A DNA stretch of 64,000 nt from Parabacteroides gordonii MS-1 = DSM 23371 (GTDB taxonomy: Bacteria; Bacteroidota; Bacteroidia; Bacteroidales; Tannerellaceae), in the NCBI RefSeq assembly GCF_000969825.1, contig NZ_KQ033919.1:2329788-2393787 (forward strand), written 5' to 3'. Below, in pieces: positions 1 through 8,603 of the stretch. Under the pieces are notes generated by a model. It worked only from the letters and a program-made list of their open reading frames with translations. It made no database searches and was not told where the DNA came from. The position numbers and the translations under genes were made by a program. Every line of letters starts with the position of its first letter. The first letter of the stretch is position 1.

Positions 1-972
1 GACCTGTTCCACATATTGTTCCAAAATAGATAAAGCAAGTTCTGTATTACCACACTTTTTCTCTATTTCATATTCTGTATACAAAGAAGAAATCGGAGTA
101 TATGGATTAGTTATAGGCACTCCTCTTGATTTTTCCAAATACAAACGCGCTTTTTCCAAATCTCCTATATCCATATATAATCCACTTAATGCCGAATAAC
201 TGGTAGCCATCTCCAATGAATCGGTTTCTAAAGACTTTAAAAGATACATTTCCGCTTTTTCCGTATCTCCCAACATACTATACACATTACCCAACCCATT
301 GGCAATAGAAGGCATTGCACTCGAATCTTGTATGCTTGTTACTATGGAATCCGCCTTCAACAAATAATCCAACGCCAGCGAGCAGGAATCCTCAAATGCC
401 AGTGTTTGAGCCATGAACTTCAATGCCAACGCATAACTTCGTTTATTATCGGCTTTAAAAAAATAATCAGCAGATTGGTTATACTTGTCTAAAGTTTCCT
501 GGAAGAATCCTTTCAATTCATATAAATCCCCCATATACGAACAAATATACCCGGCCACATTATACTCCTTTGCCCTTTCAGCCACATCCAATGCCTGTGT
601 ATACGCATCCATAGCTTTCATATATTCTCTATCTTCTACGTATGATCGTCCTAAAAACAAACCGATCTGTGCCTGCTCGTAAGGTGTTCCATGTTTTTCA
701 TACCAGGTTCGTGCCCTTAATAATTGAGATACATAAGGCATATCTTTATGTACTTTATCAGCAGCTTTTCCATATAGCATACACCACCGGGCTAATAACT
801 TATCACTTAGATTATCGGCCATTGTTATGCTATCTAACAATAAATAAGTACTATCCGAATCAATTTCTAATAAAGTTTCAGCACGGTCAATCAATTGCTG
901 TTCTTTGATTTCGTTTCGGCAACCTGTAAAAAATACAGTTAATAATAATACTAGATAAATCGTATTTTTCAT
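1..972 (-). CDS. TPR-repeat lipoprotein, C-terminus cut by window edge
   Basis: An open frame of 324 codons reads leftward from ATG at 972 to the window edge without a stop, so the C-terminus is missing. The N-terminus MKNTIYLVLLLTVFFTGC is a short lipoprotein signal with a Cys at residue 18 preceded by FTG, a slightly imperfect lipobox. The rest is alpha-helical and rich in degenerate tetratricopeptide-like units (for example YMKAMDAYTQALDVAERA and GDTEKAEMYLLKSLETDS). TPR units usually mediate protein contacts. In Bacteroidota such lipoproteins often continue into a membrane helix, coiled coil and LuxR-like DNA-binding domain; that part, if present, lies outside the window. Function is otherwise unknown. 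Confidence 0.8.
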   Translation of the reverse strand, partial: MKNTIYLVLLLTVFFTGCRNEIKEQQLIDRAETLLEIDSDSTYLLLDSITMADNLSDKLLARWCMLYGKAADKVHKDMPYVSQLLRARTWYEKHGTPYEQAQIGLFLGRSYVEDREYMKAMDAYTQALDVAERAKEYNVAGYICSYMGDLYELKGFFQETLDKYNQSADYFFKADNKRSYALALKFMAQTLAFEDSCSLALDYLLKADSIVTSIQDSSAMPSIANGLGNVYSMLGDTEKAEMYLLKSLETDSLEMATSYSALSGLYMDIGDLEKARLYLEKSRGVPITNPYTPISSLYTEYEIEKKCGNTELALSILEQYVEQV

Positions 973-1170
973 AAACGTTATATTATCGACACAATATTAA
1001 TCAATAAAAAAGAAACAGCAAAAGGATAAATAATACAAATTCTATACAACATGGTTTGATCTCAGCAGACAACTCAGCTATATAAGCATTCCTTAAAAGA
1101 CCAGATATATTTCCAATTACCCTACTTATTAAATAGAATTACTATGGCGACTAATCAGCGGTTAACAACC

Positions 1171-1228
1171 ATCAACCGTATGGCTTATAATCATCAACCA
1201 TACGGTTGATAATTATCGGCCATACGGC
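1171..1228. repeat. Inverted repeat cluster with ATCAACCGTATGG arms
   Basis: ATCAACCGTATGG (1171-1183) is followed after 14 bases by its exact reverse complement CCATACGGTTGAT (1198-1210). A third partial copy, CCATACGG, lies at 1221-1228. All share the core CCGTATGG/CCATACGG. The spacing and divergent setting fit an operator for a dimeric regulator or an mRNA hairpin; which one is not decidable here. Confidence 0.6.
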
Positions 1229-1341
1229 TCACAATTGTAAGCCACTAAAAAATGCCGTATAAATGTACAAAAACATAAGGTTGATTGTACTGAAAGTTCG
1301 TGTTTTATTTTTTAATAATACTACCCTATTCTTTTTTCCAT

Positions 1342-1349
1342 TACATTTG
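1342..1349 (+). promoter_or_regulatory. Promoter -7 box for the acyltransferase/protease pair
   Basis: TACATTTG matches the Bacteroidota -7 consensus TAnnTTTG exactly and lies 27 bases before the ATG at 1377. No clear TTTG -33 element is seen; an AT-rich tract occupies that position. Confidence 0.55.
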
Positions 1350-1376
1350 CGTCTTTACAAACCTAAAATCTAAGAT

Positions 1377-2480
1377 ATGGCACAATCAGGAAGATTACTC
1401 TCGTTGGATGTAATGAGAGGTATCACAATTGCAGGAATGATCATGGTGAATAATCCCGGAACCTGGGAATATGTATATGCTCCTTTACGGCATGCATCCT
1501 GGAACGGTCTCACTCCTACCGATCTGGTCTTTCCGTTCTTTATGTTCATCATGGGAGTTTCGATGTTCTTTTCATTGCGGAAATATAATTTCAAACTATC
1601 CAAAGAAAGTGTTACGAAGGTATTGAAGCGGACAGCACTTATCTTTCTGGTCGGATTCGGACTGAACCTTTTCTCCCATATCTGTTATAACGGATTCACC
1701 CACTTTGAAAACCTTCGTATCCTCGGTGTTATGCAACGCCTTGCATTGGCTTATGGTGCAGGTTCACTGATCGGGTTGGCTGTCAATCATAAATATATCC
1801 TGCAAACGGCTACCGTGATACTCTTATTCTACTGGATACTCCTGGCCCTAACAGGAAGCACCACATTATCGGAAGATAATATCATTGCCGTTGTAGACCG
1901 TGCCCTGTTTGGCAACACACATATGTATCACGATTATCTGGCCGACGGAACACGTATTGCTTTTGATCCGGAAGGATTGTTAAGCTGTTTCGGAAGTATC
2001 GCACATGTATTATTAGGTTTCTATGCCGGTAAAATAATTCTGGACAGCAAAAAGAATAATGAATTAATTATCAGGAATTTGTTTATCTTTGGAAGCATTA
2101 TTCTGTTTCTGGGATTTCTATTCAGTTACGGTTGTCCGATCAATAAAAAGTTATGGAGCAGTACTTTTGTTTTAACCACTTGTGGATTCGGTTCATTGTT
2201 CCTGGCCTTATTGATCTGGATTATCGACATTAACGGTAAAAAGAAATGGTCATTATTTTTCGAATCATTCGGGATTAATCCGTTATACCTGTATGTACAA
2301 GGCGATATACTGGCTGTCATACTGGATAAAAGCGGTATAGCATCTTATATTTATACGGATATATTGGCTCCCTTATTCGGAAACTTCGGCGGTTCATTAG
2401 TATGGGCTATTTTCTTTGTTATTCTGAACTGGATCCCCGGATATTGGTTATATAAGAAACGTATCTATATTAAATTATAA
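1377..2480 (+). CDS. NagX-like / DUF5009 membrane acyltransferase
   Basis: A 367-residue polytopic inner-membrane protein. The N-terminus SGRLLSLDVMRGITIAGMIM followed by LTPTDLVFPFFMFIMGVSM is the hallmark of the heparan-alpha-glucosaminide N-acetyltransferase-like family (DUF1624/DUF5009, NagX, YeiB-related). About ten hydrophobic segments run to the C-terminus, which ends WIPGYWLYKKRIYIKL. In this family an acyl group is thought to move from a cytoplasmic donor across the membrane to a sugar, and Bacteroidota members usually sit near glycan metabolism genes. Its stop overlaps the next start by one base (TAATG), implying translational coupling with the secreted protease, although no functional link is obvious. 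The true acceptor cannot be told from sequence. Confidence 0.85.
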   Translation: MAQSGRLLSLDVMRGITIAGMIMVNNPGTWEYVYAPLRHASWNGLTPTDLVFPFFMFIMGVSMFFSLRKYNFKLSKESVTKVLKRTALIFLVGFGLNLFSHICYNGFTHFENLRILGVMQRLALAYGAGSLIGLAVNHKYILQTATVILLFYWILLALTGSTTLSEDNIIAVVDRALFGNTHMYHDYLADGTRIAFDPEGLLSCFGSIAHVLLGFYAGKIILDSKKNNELIIRNLFIFGSIILFLGFLFSYGCPINKKLWSSTFVLTTCGFGSLFLALLIWIIDINGKKKWSLFFESFGINPLYLYVQGDILAVILDKSGIASYIYTDILAPLFGNFGGSLVWAIFFVILNWIPGYWLYKKRIYIKL

Positions 2481-4936
2481 TGAATAGTAAAAACCTCTTT
2501 TGCCATTACATTTATATAAGTATTGTCTGTTTATTTTTGTTTTGCACTAATAAGGTAAAATCTCAAATAAGCGAAGGGGGAATGCCAGCCAGTTTCAATG
2601 AACAGAATACATTGAAAAGCCAACTACCGGTAGTTGACATTCCTATAAACTTCAGTGTGGAAGATATGAAAGTGGTGGATGCCTGGCAAGTAAGCCAGGG
2701 AGCACCATTAACAGTCTCTACCTTGATAGATACAGATCTGAATATGGATAATGCCGGCCATTGGCTTACCTTGTCTTCCGGACAAAAAATATGGCAACTG
2801 CATCTGCAGGCAAAAGGGGCTATCGCATTAATGCTTTATTATGATACATTCTACATACCTGAAGGAGGAAAACTGTTCATTTATAATGCAGAGAAAACTC
2901 ATTTACTAGGGGCGTATACTTCACGAACTAATCCAGCAGGAAAATCGTTTGCTACCGAATTCGTAGCCGGCGATAATATCACGCTGGAATATGAACCCTC
3001 GCCTTCCGGTGAACCAGCCTGCATAAAAATCAATCAGATAGGATATGGATACAATCATCTATCCGTTTTCTCCGGGTTAAAAAGTACCGGCCCCGGAACA
3101 TCCGGTTCCTGTATGGTGAATATCAATTGCGAAGAAGGAGAGGAGTGGCAGACTGAAAAGAACGGGGTCTGCCAGATGGTTCAGAAGATAGGAACAGCGG
3201 CTTATCTTTGTACAGGCTCCTTAATAAATAACACGGCTTTGGATATGAAACCTTATATTTTATCCGCTTTCCATTGTTCTCAAGATCTTAAGAACAATAC
3301 CATTGCTTCGGATGAGGATCTGAACCAATGGGTATTTCATTTTCATTTTGAACATTCCGGATGCGATAATTCTTCTCCCGTAACGGAACAGAAATCGATG
3401 GTAGGCTGTACCCGTAAAGTCAGTATCCCACTCGACGGTGGTTCCGACGGACTTTTAGTATTACTGAATAATGATATTCCTAAAGATTATAATGTCTATT
3501 TCAATGGTTGGGACAGGAGGGACACACCTGCAAATTCAGGTGTAAATATTCATCATCCATCCGCCGATTACATGAAAATATCAACCTTCGGCAGTTATCC
3601 GGTTGAAACAGTCACTTGGCTGGATGATACTAATACAACGGGAGCTCAAAATGCACACTGGAATGTAGTGTTCGATCCGACTCCCAATGGACATTCTATA
3701 ACCGAAGGTGGCTCATCCGGTTCCCCTCTATTAAACCAAAACAAACTGATAGTAGGCACCTTAACCGGTGGTAACTCCACCTGCCGCTATACGGACGGGC
3801 GAAATATATACGGTAAACTGTTTTATCACTGGAATAAATACGGTAAGTCGGATAACGAACGCATGGATATCTGGCTCGATCCACTGAACACAGGTACAGT
3901 CAACCTCGCAGGATTATCTCAGACAGGTGAGGAGGGGACTTTAATAAATTATCAACCGCCAACAGATGTGACTTCAAAAACCATATCTTCCAATAATATT
4001 CTGATTGAATGGAATGCTCCTTTATACAAACAAGTTATCGGATGGGGAACTCAAAATTCATCAAAACAGATAGGTTATACAAACACTCCATTCTATTTCG
4101 GTCAAAGATGGGATACCAAAGATTTAAAGGATTTTCATAAGAAAAAGTTGATCAGTGTTAACTTTATTCCGGCTTCCAACGCTTTCTATGCTATTTATAT
4201 TAAGCAGGGGGAACGTACTTACAGCCAGGAAATAACTAATCCGGTAGCTAATAAATCAAATTCGGTTCAGTTGAGAACTCCATTTGTAATAGATGCCGGA
4301 CAGGAGTTGATTGTCTCTATCCATGTAAAAAAATATAGTCGGTCGACTCCCGCATTTATGGACGGTGGGCCGTCCATTCACGGAAAAGGGAATCTTATTT
4401 CTTTTGACGGAGAGAAATGGGAATATTTGCAAAATGAGAAAACGGACAATAACTTTATCTTATCAGCGGTTGTAACTTCCGAAGAGGGAACCCTTACACG
4501 CAGCAGTGCTTTCCCTGTTATCACAGGATATAATATCTACAAAAATCAGCAAAAACTGGCTTCCGTTTCTGCTTCTACATTACAATATACAGACAGAAAC
4601 ATCACTTCAGGCACACATTCTTACAGTGTTTCAACATTGTATGACAAAAATGAAAGTAGACAAATTACAGCTGCTAACGAAATAAAAGTAAACTCTGAAA
4701 AACTTACGGAAGCTGATGAAATAACCATCACTCCGACAATATTCAAGGATCAATTACGGATCATTAATCATCAACAGGTAAAATCTATCGAAATCTATAC
4801 CGCCGATGGAAAAATGATCCGGAAAATAAATAACCCGTCTGAACAGATAAATCTAAGCAATCTATCACAGGGCGTTTATTTCTTCAGGTTATACGCCGAT
4901 AAAACAGTAAAAACGATTCGCTGTATCAAACAGTAA
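2480..4936 (+). CDS. Secreted trypsin-like serine protease with T9SS sorting domain
   Basis: An 818-residue exported protein. A signal peptide occupies the first ~28 residues. A central S1-family domain resembling lysyl endopeptidases carries the likely triad: His in LSAFHCSQ (about residue 266), Asp in GGSDGLLVLL (about 324) and Ser in EGGSSGSPLL (about 413). A fibronectin-like linker follows (INYQPPTDVTSKTISSNN, about 490 on). The last ~75 residues, with IEIYTADGKMIRKI and LSQGVYFFRLY, match the C-terminal domain recognised by the type IX secretion system, so it should cross the outer membrane and be surface-attached or released. It starts inside the stop of the upstream acyltransferase gene and converges on the radical SAM gene with an 8-base gap. 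Substrate specificity is not assigned. Confidence 0.88.
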   Translation: MNSKNLFCHYIYISIVCLFLFCTNKVKSQISEGGMPASFNEQNTLKSQLPVVDIPINFSVEDMKVVDAWQVSQGAPLTVSTLIDTDLNMDNAGHWLTLSSGQKIWQLHLQAKGAIALMLYYDTFYIPEGGKLFIYNAEKTHLLGAYTSRTNPAGKSFATEFVAGDNITLEYEPSPSGEPACIKINQIGYGYNHLSVFSGLKSTGPGTSGSCMVNINCEEGEEWQTEKNGVCQMVQKIGTAAYLCTGSLINNTALDMKPYILSAFHCSQDLKNNTIASDEDLNQWVFHFHFEHSGCDNSSPVTEQKSMVGCTRKVSIPLDGGSDGLLVLLNNDIPKDYNVYFNGWDRRDTPANSGVNIHHPSADYMKISTFGSYPVETVTWLDDTNTTGAQNAHWNVVFDPTPNGHSITEGGSSGSPLLNQNKLIVGTLTGGNSTCRYTDGRNIYGKLFYHWNKYGKSDNERMDIWLDPLNTGTVNLAGLSQTGEEGTLINYQPPTDVTSKTISSNNILIEWNAPLYKQVIGWGTQNSSKQIGYTNTPFYFGQRWDTKDLKDFHKKKLISVNFIPASNAFYAIYIKQGERTYSQEITNPVANKSNSVQLRTPFVIDAGQELIVSIHVKKYSRSTPAFMDGGPSIHGKGNLISFDGEKWEYLQNEKTDNNFILSAVVTSEEGTLTRSSAFPVITGYNIYKNQQKLASVSASTLQYTDRNITSGTHSYSVSTLYDKNESRQITAANEIKVNSEKLTEADEITITPTIFKDQLRIINHQQVKSIEIYTADGKMIRKINNPSEQINLSNLSQGVYFFRLYADKTVKTIRCIKQ

Positions 4937-4944
4937 AAAAAATA

Positions 4945-5724
4945 TCAATAAGAAACCGTTACATCGAAGCCTTCTTTGCGGGCACGATCGGCTATTTCAT
5001 CCAATGTTTCTTTTGAAACTTTCTGAAGACCTTTCAGCGGAGTTTCACGATCGATAGTATAGATCATTACCTGTTTCGGTTTTATTTTCTTCAAAGCCTC
5101 GAGCCAGCCTTCCAGTTCCGTTTCTGTGGTGTTATCAACCGACTGACCGTTAACTTCCCCTTTCAGAAACATGGTCTGGATGATCAGGTTTCCTTCGAAA
5201 CGGCAAAGTTGTTCCATCAATCTGTCGAATGTAAATGCGGGAGAATTCGGAACATTCAACTGCTGTATACGGCTGTCCAGTACAGAGTCGAGTTTAAGGA
5301 TATTATCTTCGATCTTATTCAATGCCCGGAATACACCTTCTTTATGAAGCATTGTCGAATTCGATAAAACCGCAATCTTTGCCTTCGGGAAAAAACGGTT
5401 ACGGGTAGCAATCGTATCTTCAATAACTCCTTCAAACTGAGGATGCATAGTTGGTTCCCCATTACCTGCAAAAGTAATCACATCGGGAGCAATCCCTTCA
5501 CTTTGCATAGTTGATAACTTTTGTATCAATGCTTCTTTCACCTCTTCACGAGTCGGCAGTTTGGTATACGTACGGCGTTCTCCATTCAGGCCGCATTCGC
5601 AATAAATACAATCGAAAGAACAAAGCTTCCCGTCCACCGGAAGCAAATTCATACCCAAAGAAACTCCCAACCGACGGCTGTGCACCGGGCCGAATACTAT
5701 CTTATCAAAGAGAATTGTTGACAT
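4945..5724 (-). CDS. Radical SAM protein (COG0731-like)
   Basis: A 259-residue protein with the [4Fe-4S]-binding motif CSFDCIYCEC (CxxxCxxC) near residues 34-43, and the N-terminal FGPVHSRRLGVSLGMNLLP typical of the COG0731 radical SAM group, which is related to wybutosine-type enzymes. GNGEPTMHPQF is the glycine-rich SAM-contacting strand. The enzyme should cleave S-adenosylmethionine reductively to a 5'-deoxyadenosyl radical; the substrate is unknown. It stands alone, transcribed toward the protease gene. Confidence 0.87.
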   Translation of the reverse strand: MSTILFDKIVFGPVHSRRLGVSLGMNLLPVDGKLCSFDCIYCECGLNGERRTYTKLPTREEVKEALIQKLSTMQSEGIAPDVITFAGNGEPTMHPQFEGVIEDTIATRNRFFPKAKIAVLSNSTMLHKEGVFRALNKIEDNILKLDSVLDSRIQQLNVPNSPAFTFDRLMEQLCRFEGNLIIQTMFLKGEVNGQSVDNTTETELEGWLEALKKIKPKQVMIYTIDRETPLKGLQKVSKETLDEIADRARKEGFDVTVSY

Positions 5725-5798
5725 AATTATATTGGTTTTTATCTATCAAGTTCTTTATATAACAAAGAACACTCCTATATTTCCATAAATTATGGATG

Positions 5799-5806
5799 CA
5801 AAGCTA
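5799..5806 (-). promoter_or_regulatory. Promoter -7 box for the radical SAM gene
   Basis: Read on the minus strand the sequence is TAGCTTTG, an exact TAnnTTTG match, about 75 bases upstream of the start at 5724. Confidence 0.5.
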
Positions 5807-5991
5807 CAAAAGACCCTAATACTACCAATGAAGAAGCATATAAAAATTAGATAATTATCCATTACTTTATTAAAACATAATTTATTATTAATTAAACAGA
5901 TGATGAAATTATGTTTCGCTATTTTTGTAATTAAATATAATCGCGCTATCAGCGATATTTATAATAGAAAGCGTCTGGCTTTATTCTTTTC

Positions 5992-6100
5992 AATTTATAT
6001 TTCATAGTTTATAGTATTATTTACTCGCTACTATTTCGCGTTTACCTGTTCATAGGTAAGCGTGTATATATTAGCGCGTATAAACTATGTATTATAAATT
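5992..6100. repeat. 109-bp multi-stem palindrome
   Basis: The outer arms 5992-6013 and 6079-6100 are 22 bases each and pair at 20 of 22 positions, including an exact CATAGTTTATA/TATAAACTATG. Inside them CGCTA (6026-6030) pairs with TAGCG (6072-6076), and CGTTTACCT pairs with AGGTAAGCG (one G-U) around the loop GTTCAT. The DNA could fold as a cruciform or be transcribed as a structured RNA. It may be a dispersed palindromic element or a leader of the MBOAT gene. Confidence 0.65.
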
Positions 6101-6202
6101 ATGAGAATGAACTATTGAATAGATAAATCTGGTCAATTCCTACGTTTTCTTTCTTAACAATTGTCACTTCAGGGAGTTGAGGACAGTAATTGTTTACTTA
6201 TT

Positions 6203-7642
6203 GTGCTATTTAATTCTATAGAGTTTATCTTCTTCCTGCCAATCATATTCCTATTATATTGGTTAGCAAATAAGAATTTAAAGTGGCAAAACTGTCTTGT
6301 TATACTGGCAAGCTATATATTTTATGGCTGGTGGGATGTTCGTTTTCTTCTTCTTATCATACTGACCAGTGCCTTTTGTTTTGTTAGTGGCCTGCTTATC
6401 GAACAAGCTGAAGGCCACCGAAATAAACAAAATATAATCAATACGATTAATATATTACTTAATATTGGCATCCTGGGGACTTTCAAATACTTTGATTTCT
6501 TCAGTGCAAATATTAAAGTAGCATTGAATGCACTGGGATTTGAACCGGATTGGATTACATTAGATATACTTCTCCCTGTTGGTATAAGTTTTTATACCCT
6601 TCAAGCATTAAGTTATAGTATCGACGTATATCAAAAGAAAATATCCGCTTGTCATGATCCAGTTGCATTTTTTGCTTTTGTCAGCTTTTTTCCACAATTA
6701 GTAGCAGGCCCTATAGAAAGAGCTACCGGCTTACTTCCTCAATTTTACAAACAACGTACATTCGATTATCATAAGGCAATAGATGGTTGTCAGCAGATGT
6801 TATGGGGGTTTTTCAAGAAAATGATAATTGCAGATAACTGTGCAATAGCAGTCAATGAAATCTGGAACAGCTATCAATACCAAAGTAGTTTTACTCTTCT
6901 GCTTGGAGGTATTTTATTTGCTTTTCAAATATATGGAGATTTTTCCGGGTATTCGGATATTGCTATCGGATGTTCCCGCTTATTTGGTATCGATTTAATG
7001 AAGAATTTCAATTATCCTTATTTTTCAAGAGACATTTCTGAGTTTTGGAGACGTTGGCATATTTCATTAAGTACTTGGTTTCGCAATTATATTTATATAC
7101 CTCTGGGTGGAAGTCGCTGCCAGAAAACGAAAGCAATAAGAAATACATTTATCATATTCATTATCAGCGGACTTTGGCATGGGGCAAACTGGACATTTAT
7201 AGTATGGGGTATTTATCATGCACTCTTATTCATACCTCTCCTATTACTCAACAAAAACCGAAGATATACAAAAAACATTGTAGCCGAAGGCAAATTATTA
7301 CCTTCTTTGAAAGAAACCGTACAAGTACTTTTAACATTCTTCTTTGTCGTTATTGGATGGATTATTTTTCGGGCAAATAATATAACCGAAGCATCTGACT
7401 ATCTGTTACGAATTCTTTCTCCCTCTTTGTTTGAAATATCATTTCCATACGGTAAACGAGCCCTGATATATTGTCTGTTGTTATTTATCATTGAATGGAT
7501 ACAGCGGGAAAAAGAACATGGTTTACAGATAAATGGGGAAATAAAATCACCTGCAATCCGCTGGGGAATTTATTATATACTGATTTTTGTAATTGTCTTT
7601 TTACAAGGTACACCTACTGACTTTATTTACTTTCAATTCTGA
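6203..7642 (+). CDS. MBOAT-family O-acyltransferase (AlgI-like), copy 1
   Basis: A polytopic membrane-bound O-acyltransferase of about 479 residues. The open frame extends to a TTG at 6161, but I place the start at GTG 6203 because the product then begins VLFNSIEFIFFLPIIF, aligning with MLFNSIEFLIYLPIVF of the paralogue at 14871. The family histidine lies in GLWHGANWTF, and YGDFSGYSDIAIG and FWRRWHISLSTWFRNYIYIPLGG are standard AlgI/DltB-type motifs. The protein should move acyl groups, usually acetyl, across the inner membrane to an extracytoplasmic glycan. The SGNH-family gene follows 6 bases downstream, the usual two-part arrangement of polysaccharide or peptidoglycan O-acetylation systems. 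The acceptor glycan is unknown. Confidence 0.9.
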   Translation: MLFNSIEFIFFLPIIFLLYWLANKNLKWQNCLVILASYIFYGWWDVRFLLLIILTSAFCFVSGLLIEQAEGHRNKQNIINTINILLNIGILGTFKYFDFFSANIKVALNALGFEPDWITLDILLPVGISFYTLQALSYSIDVYQKKISACHDPVAFFAFVSFFPQLVAGPIERATGLLPQFYKQRTFDYHKAIDGCQQMLWGFFKKMIIADNCAIAVNEIWNSYQYQSSFTLLLGGILFAFQIYGDFSGYSDIAIGCSRLFGIDLMKNFNYPYFSRDISEFWRRWHISLSTWFRNYIYIPLGGSRCQKTKAIRNTFIIFIISGLWHGANWTFIVWGIYHALLFIPLLLLNKNRRYTKNIVAEGKLLPSLKETVQVLLTFFFVVIGWIIFRANNITEASDYLLRILSPSLFEISFPYGKRALIYCLLLFIIEWIQREKEHGLQINGEIKSPAIRWGIYYILIFVIVFLQGTPTDFIYFQF

Positions 7643-7648
7643 TTTGTC

Positions 7649-8542
7649 ATGAAAAACTTTATAAAACAATTGGTTATTTTTATCATTCCCCTTATAGTGA
7701 TATTCATCATATTAGAGTATGCAATCCGGCAAATACCAAATACTTACAAATATAAAAATGAATGGATGTTACAACATGCCAACAATTTGAATACGCTCAT
7801 AGTGGGTAATTCACATTGCATGTCGGGAATCAATCCTTTCTTTTTAACGAACAATGCCTTTAACTTCGCAAACTCTTCTCAGGATCTGGAGCGTGACTAT
7901 TTTATATTGACTAAATATGAAGACATATATGCTGAATTAAAACAAGTGATCCTTTCTTTTTCTTATTGTACGCTTCAGGATAAAATGGATTATACAGATA
8001 AGCCACGTTTAAAATATTACGGGATTTATATAGGATATGAAAAATACAAATACAGTATGGAAATCACAAGCAACATTACTTATGAAAAAGTAAGGGAATA
8101 TTTAAGAGATGGTTCTCTACAATGCTCTCCATTAGGATTCAGAGTGAATATTCCTTCAAAAGACGATTTGAACATAAGTGGCATAAAAGCAGCAAAACGG
8201 CATACGCTAAATAATCAGGAAAGTTTGACTGATAACCTTAAATTTCTGAATAAGATCATTCAGTTTTGCGAAAACCGGCAGATAAAATTAATCCTCGTCA
8301 CTACACCAACCTGGCACACTTACTATGAACACCTGGATGAACATCAGCTTAATCAAATATATTCCATAGCAACAGAGATAACTGAAGATCACAAAAATGT
8401 ATTCTATCTTGATTTTCTGAAAGATGTTAGATTCAATGATAAAGACTTTAGCGATGGCGATCATTTATCAGAAGAAGGAGCTGAAAAATTCACTAAAATA
8501 TTGAAGGACTCTCTTGACCATACCTTCAAAATAAAATTATAA
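7649..8542 (+). CDS. SGNH/GDSL-like partner of MBOAT acyltransferase, copy 1
   Basis: A 297-residue protein with one N-terminal membrane anchor (about residues 6-25) and a periplasmic SGNH-like domain. LIVGNSHCMSGI supplies the block with the expected nucleophilic Ser, and SDGDHLSEEGAEKF near the C-terminus supplies the DxxH Asp-His pair. By analogy with AlgJ/AlgX or PatB it would transfer the acyl group delivered by the MBOAT protein to the final sugar hydroxyl. It is co-transcribed with the MBOAT gene (6-base gap) and converges on the helix-hairpin-helix gene. Confidence 0.8.
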   Translation: MKNFIKQLVIFIIPLIVIFIILEYAIRQIPNTYKYKNEWMLQHANNLNTLIVGNSHCMSGINPFFLTNNAFNFANSSQDLERDYFILTKYEDIYAELKQVILSFSYCTLQDKMDYTDKPRLKYYGIYIGYEKYKYSMEITSNITYEKVREYLRDGSLQCSPLGFRVNIPSKDDLNISGIKAAKRHTLNNQESLTDNLKFLNKIIQFCENRQIKLILVTTPTWHTYYEHLDEHQLNQIYSIATEITEDHKNVFYLDFLKDVRFNDKDFSDGDHLSEEGAEKFTKILKDSLDHTFKIKL

Positions 8543-8603
8543 GGCTTAGAAATAAAAAAATCATACAATATTTCAGTGAATTATTAAAGCCACAAAACCT
8601 ATT

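Larger units (their letters stand above)
973..1376. other. Intergenic region between divergent genes
   Basis: About 400 bases between the divergent TPR lipoprotein and the acyltransferase. No credible ORF or RNA gene is visible. It holds an inverted repeat cluster near 1171-1228 and a promoter -7 box at 1342-1349, both listed separately. The remainder is AT-rich with nothing I can name. Confidence 0.6.
5725..6202. other. Intergenic region with large palindrome
   Basis: About 480 AT-rich bases between the divergent radical SAM and MBOAT genes. It contains the radical SAM promoter, a small hairpin ATCGC-GCTATCA-GCGAT near 5940-5956 and the long palindrome at 5992-6100. No protein-coding signal is visible. 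Confidence 0.6.

Noticed and set aside
6161..6202. Upstream TTG start for the first MBOAT gene
   Set aside because: The added 14 residues are absent from the paralogue, which begins MLFNSIEF exactly where GTG 6203 begins VLFNSIEF.
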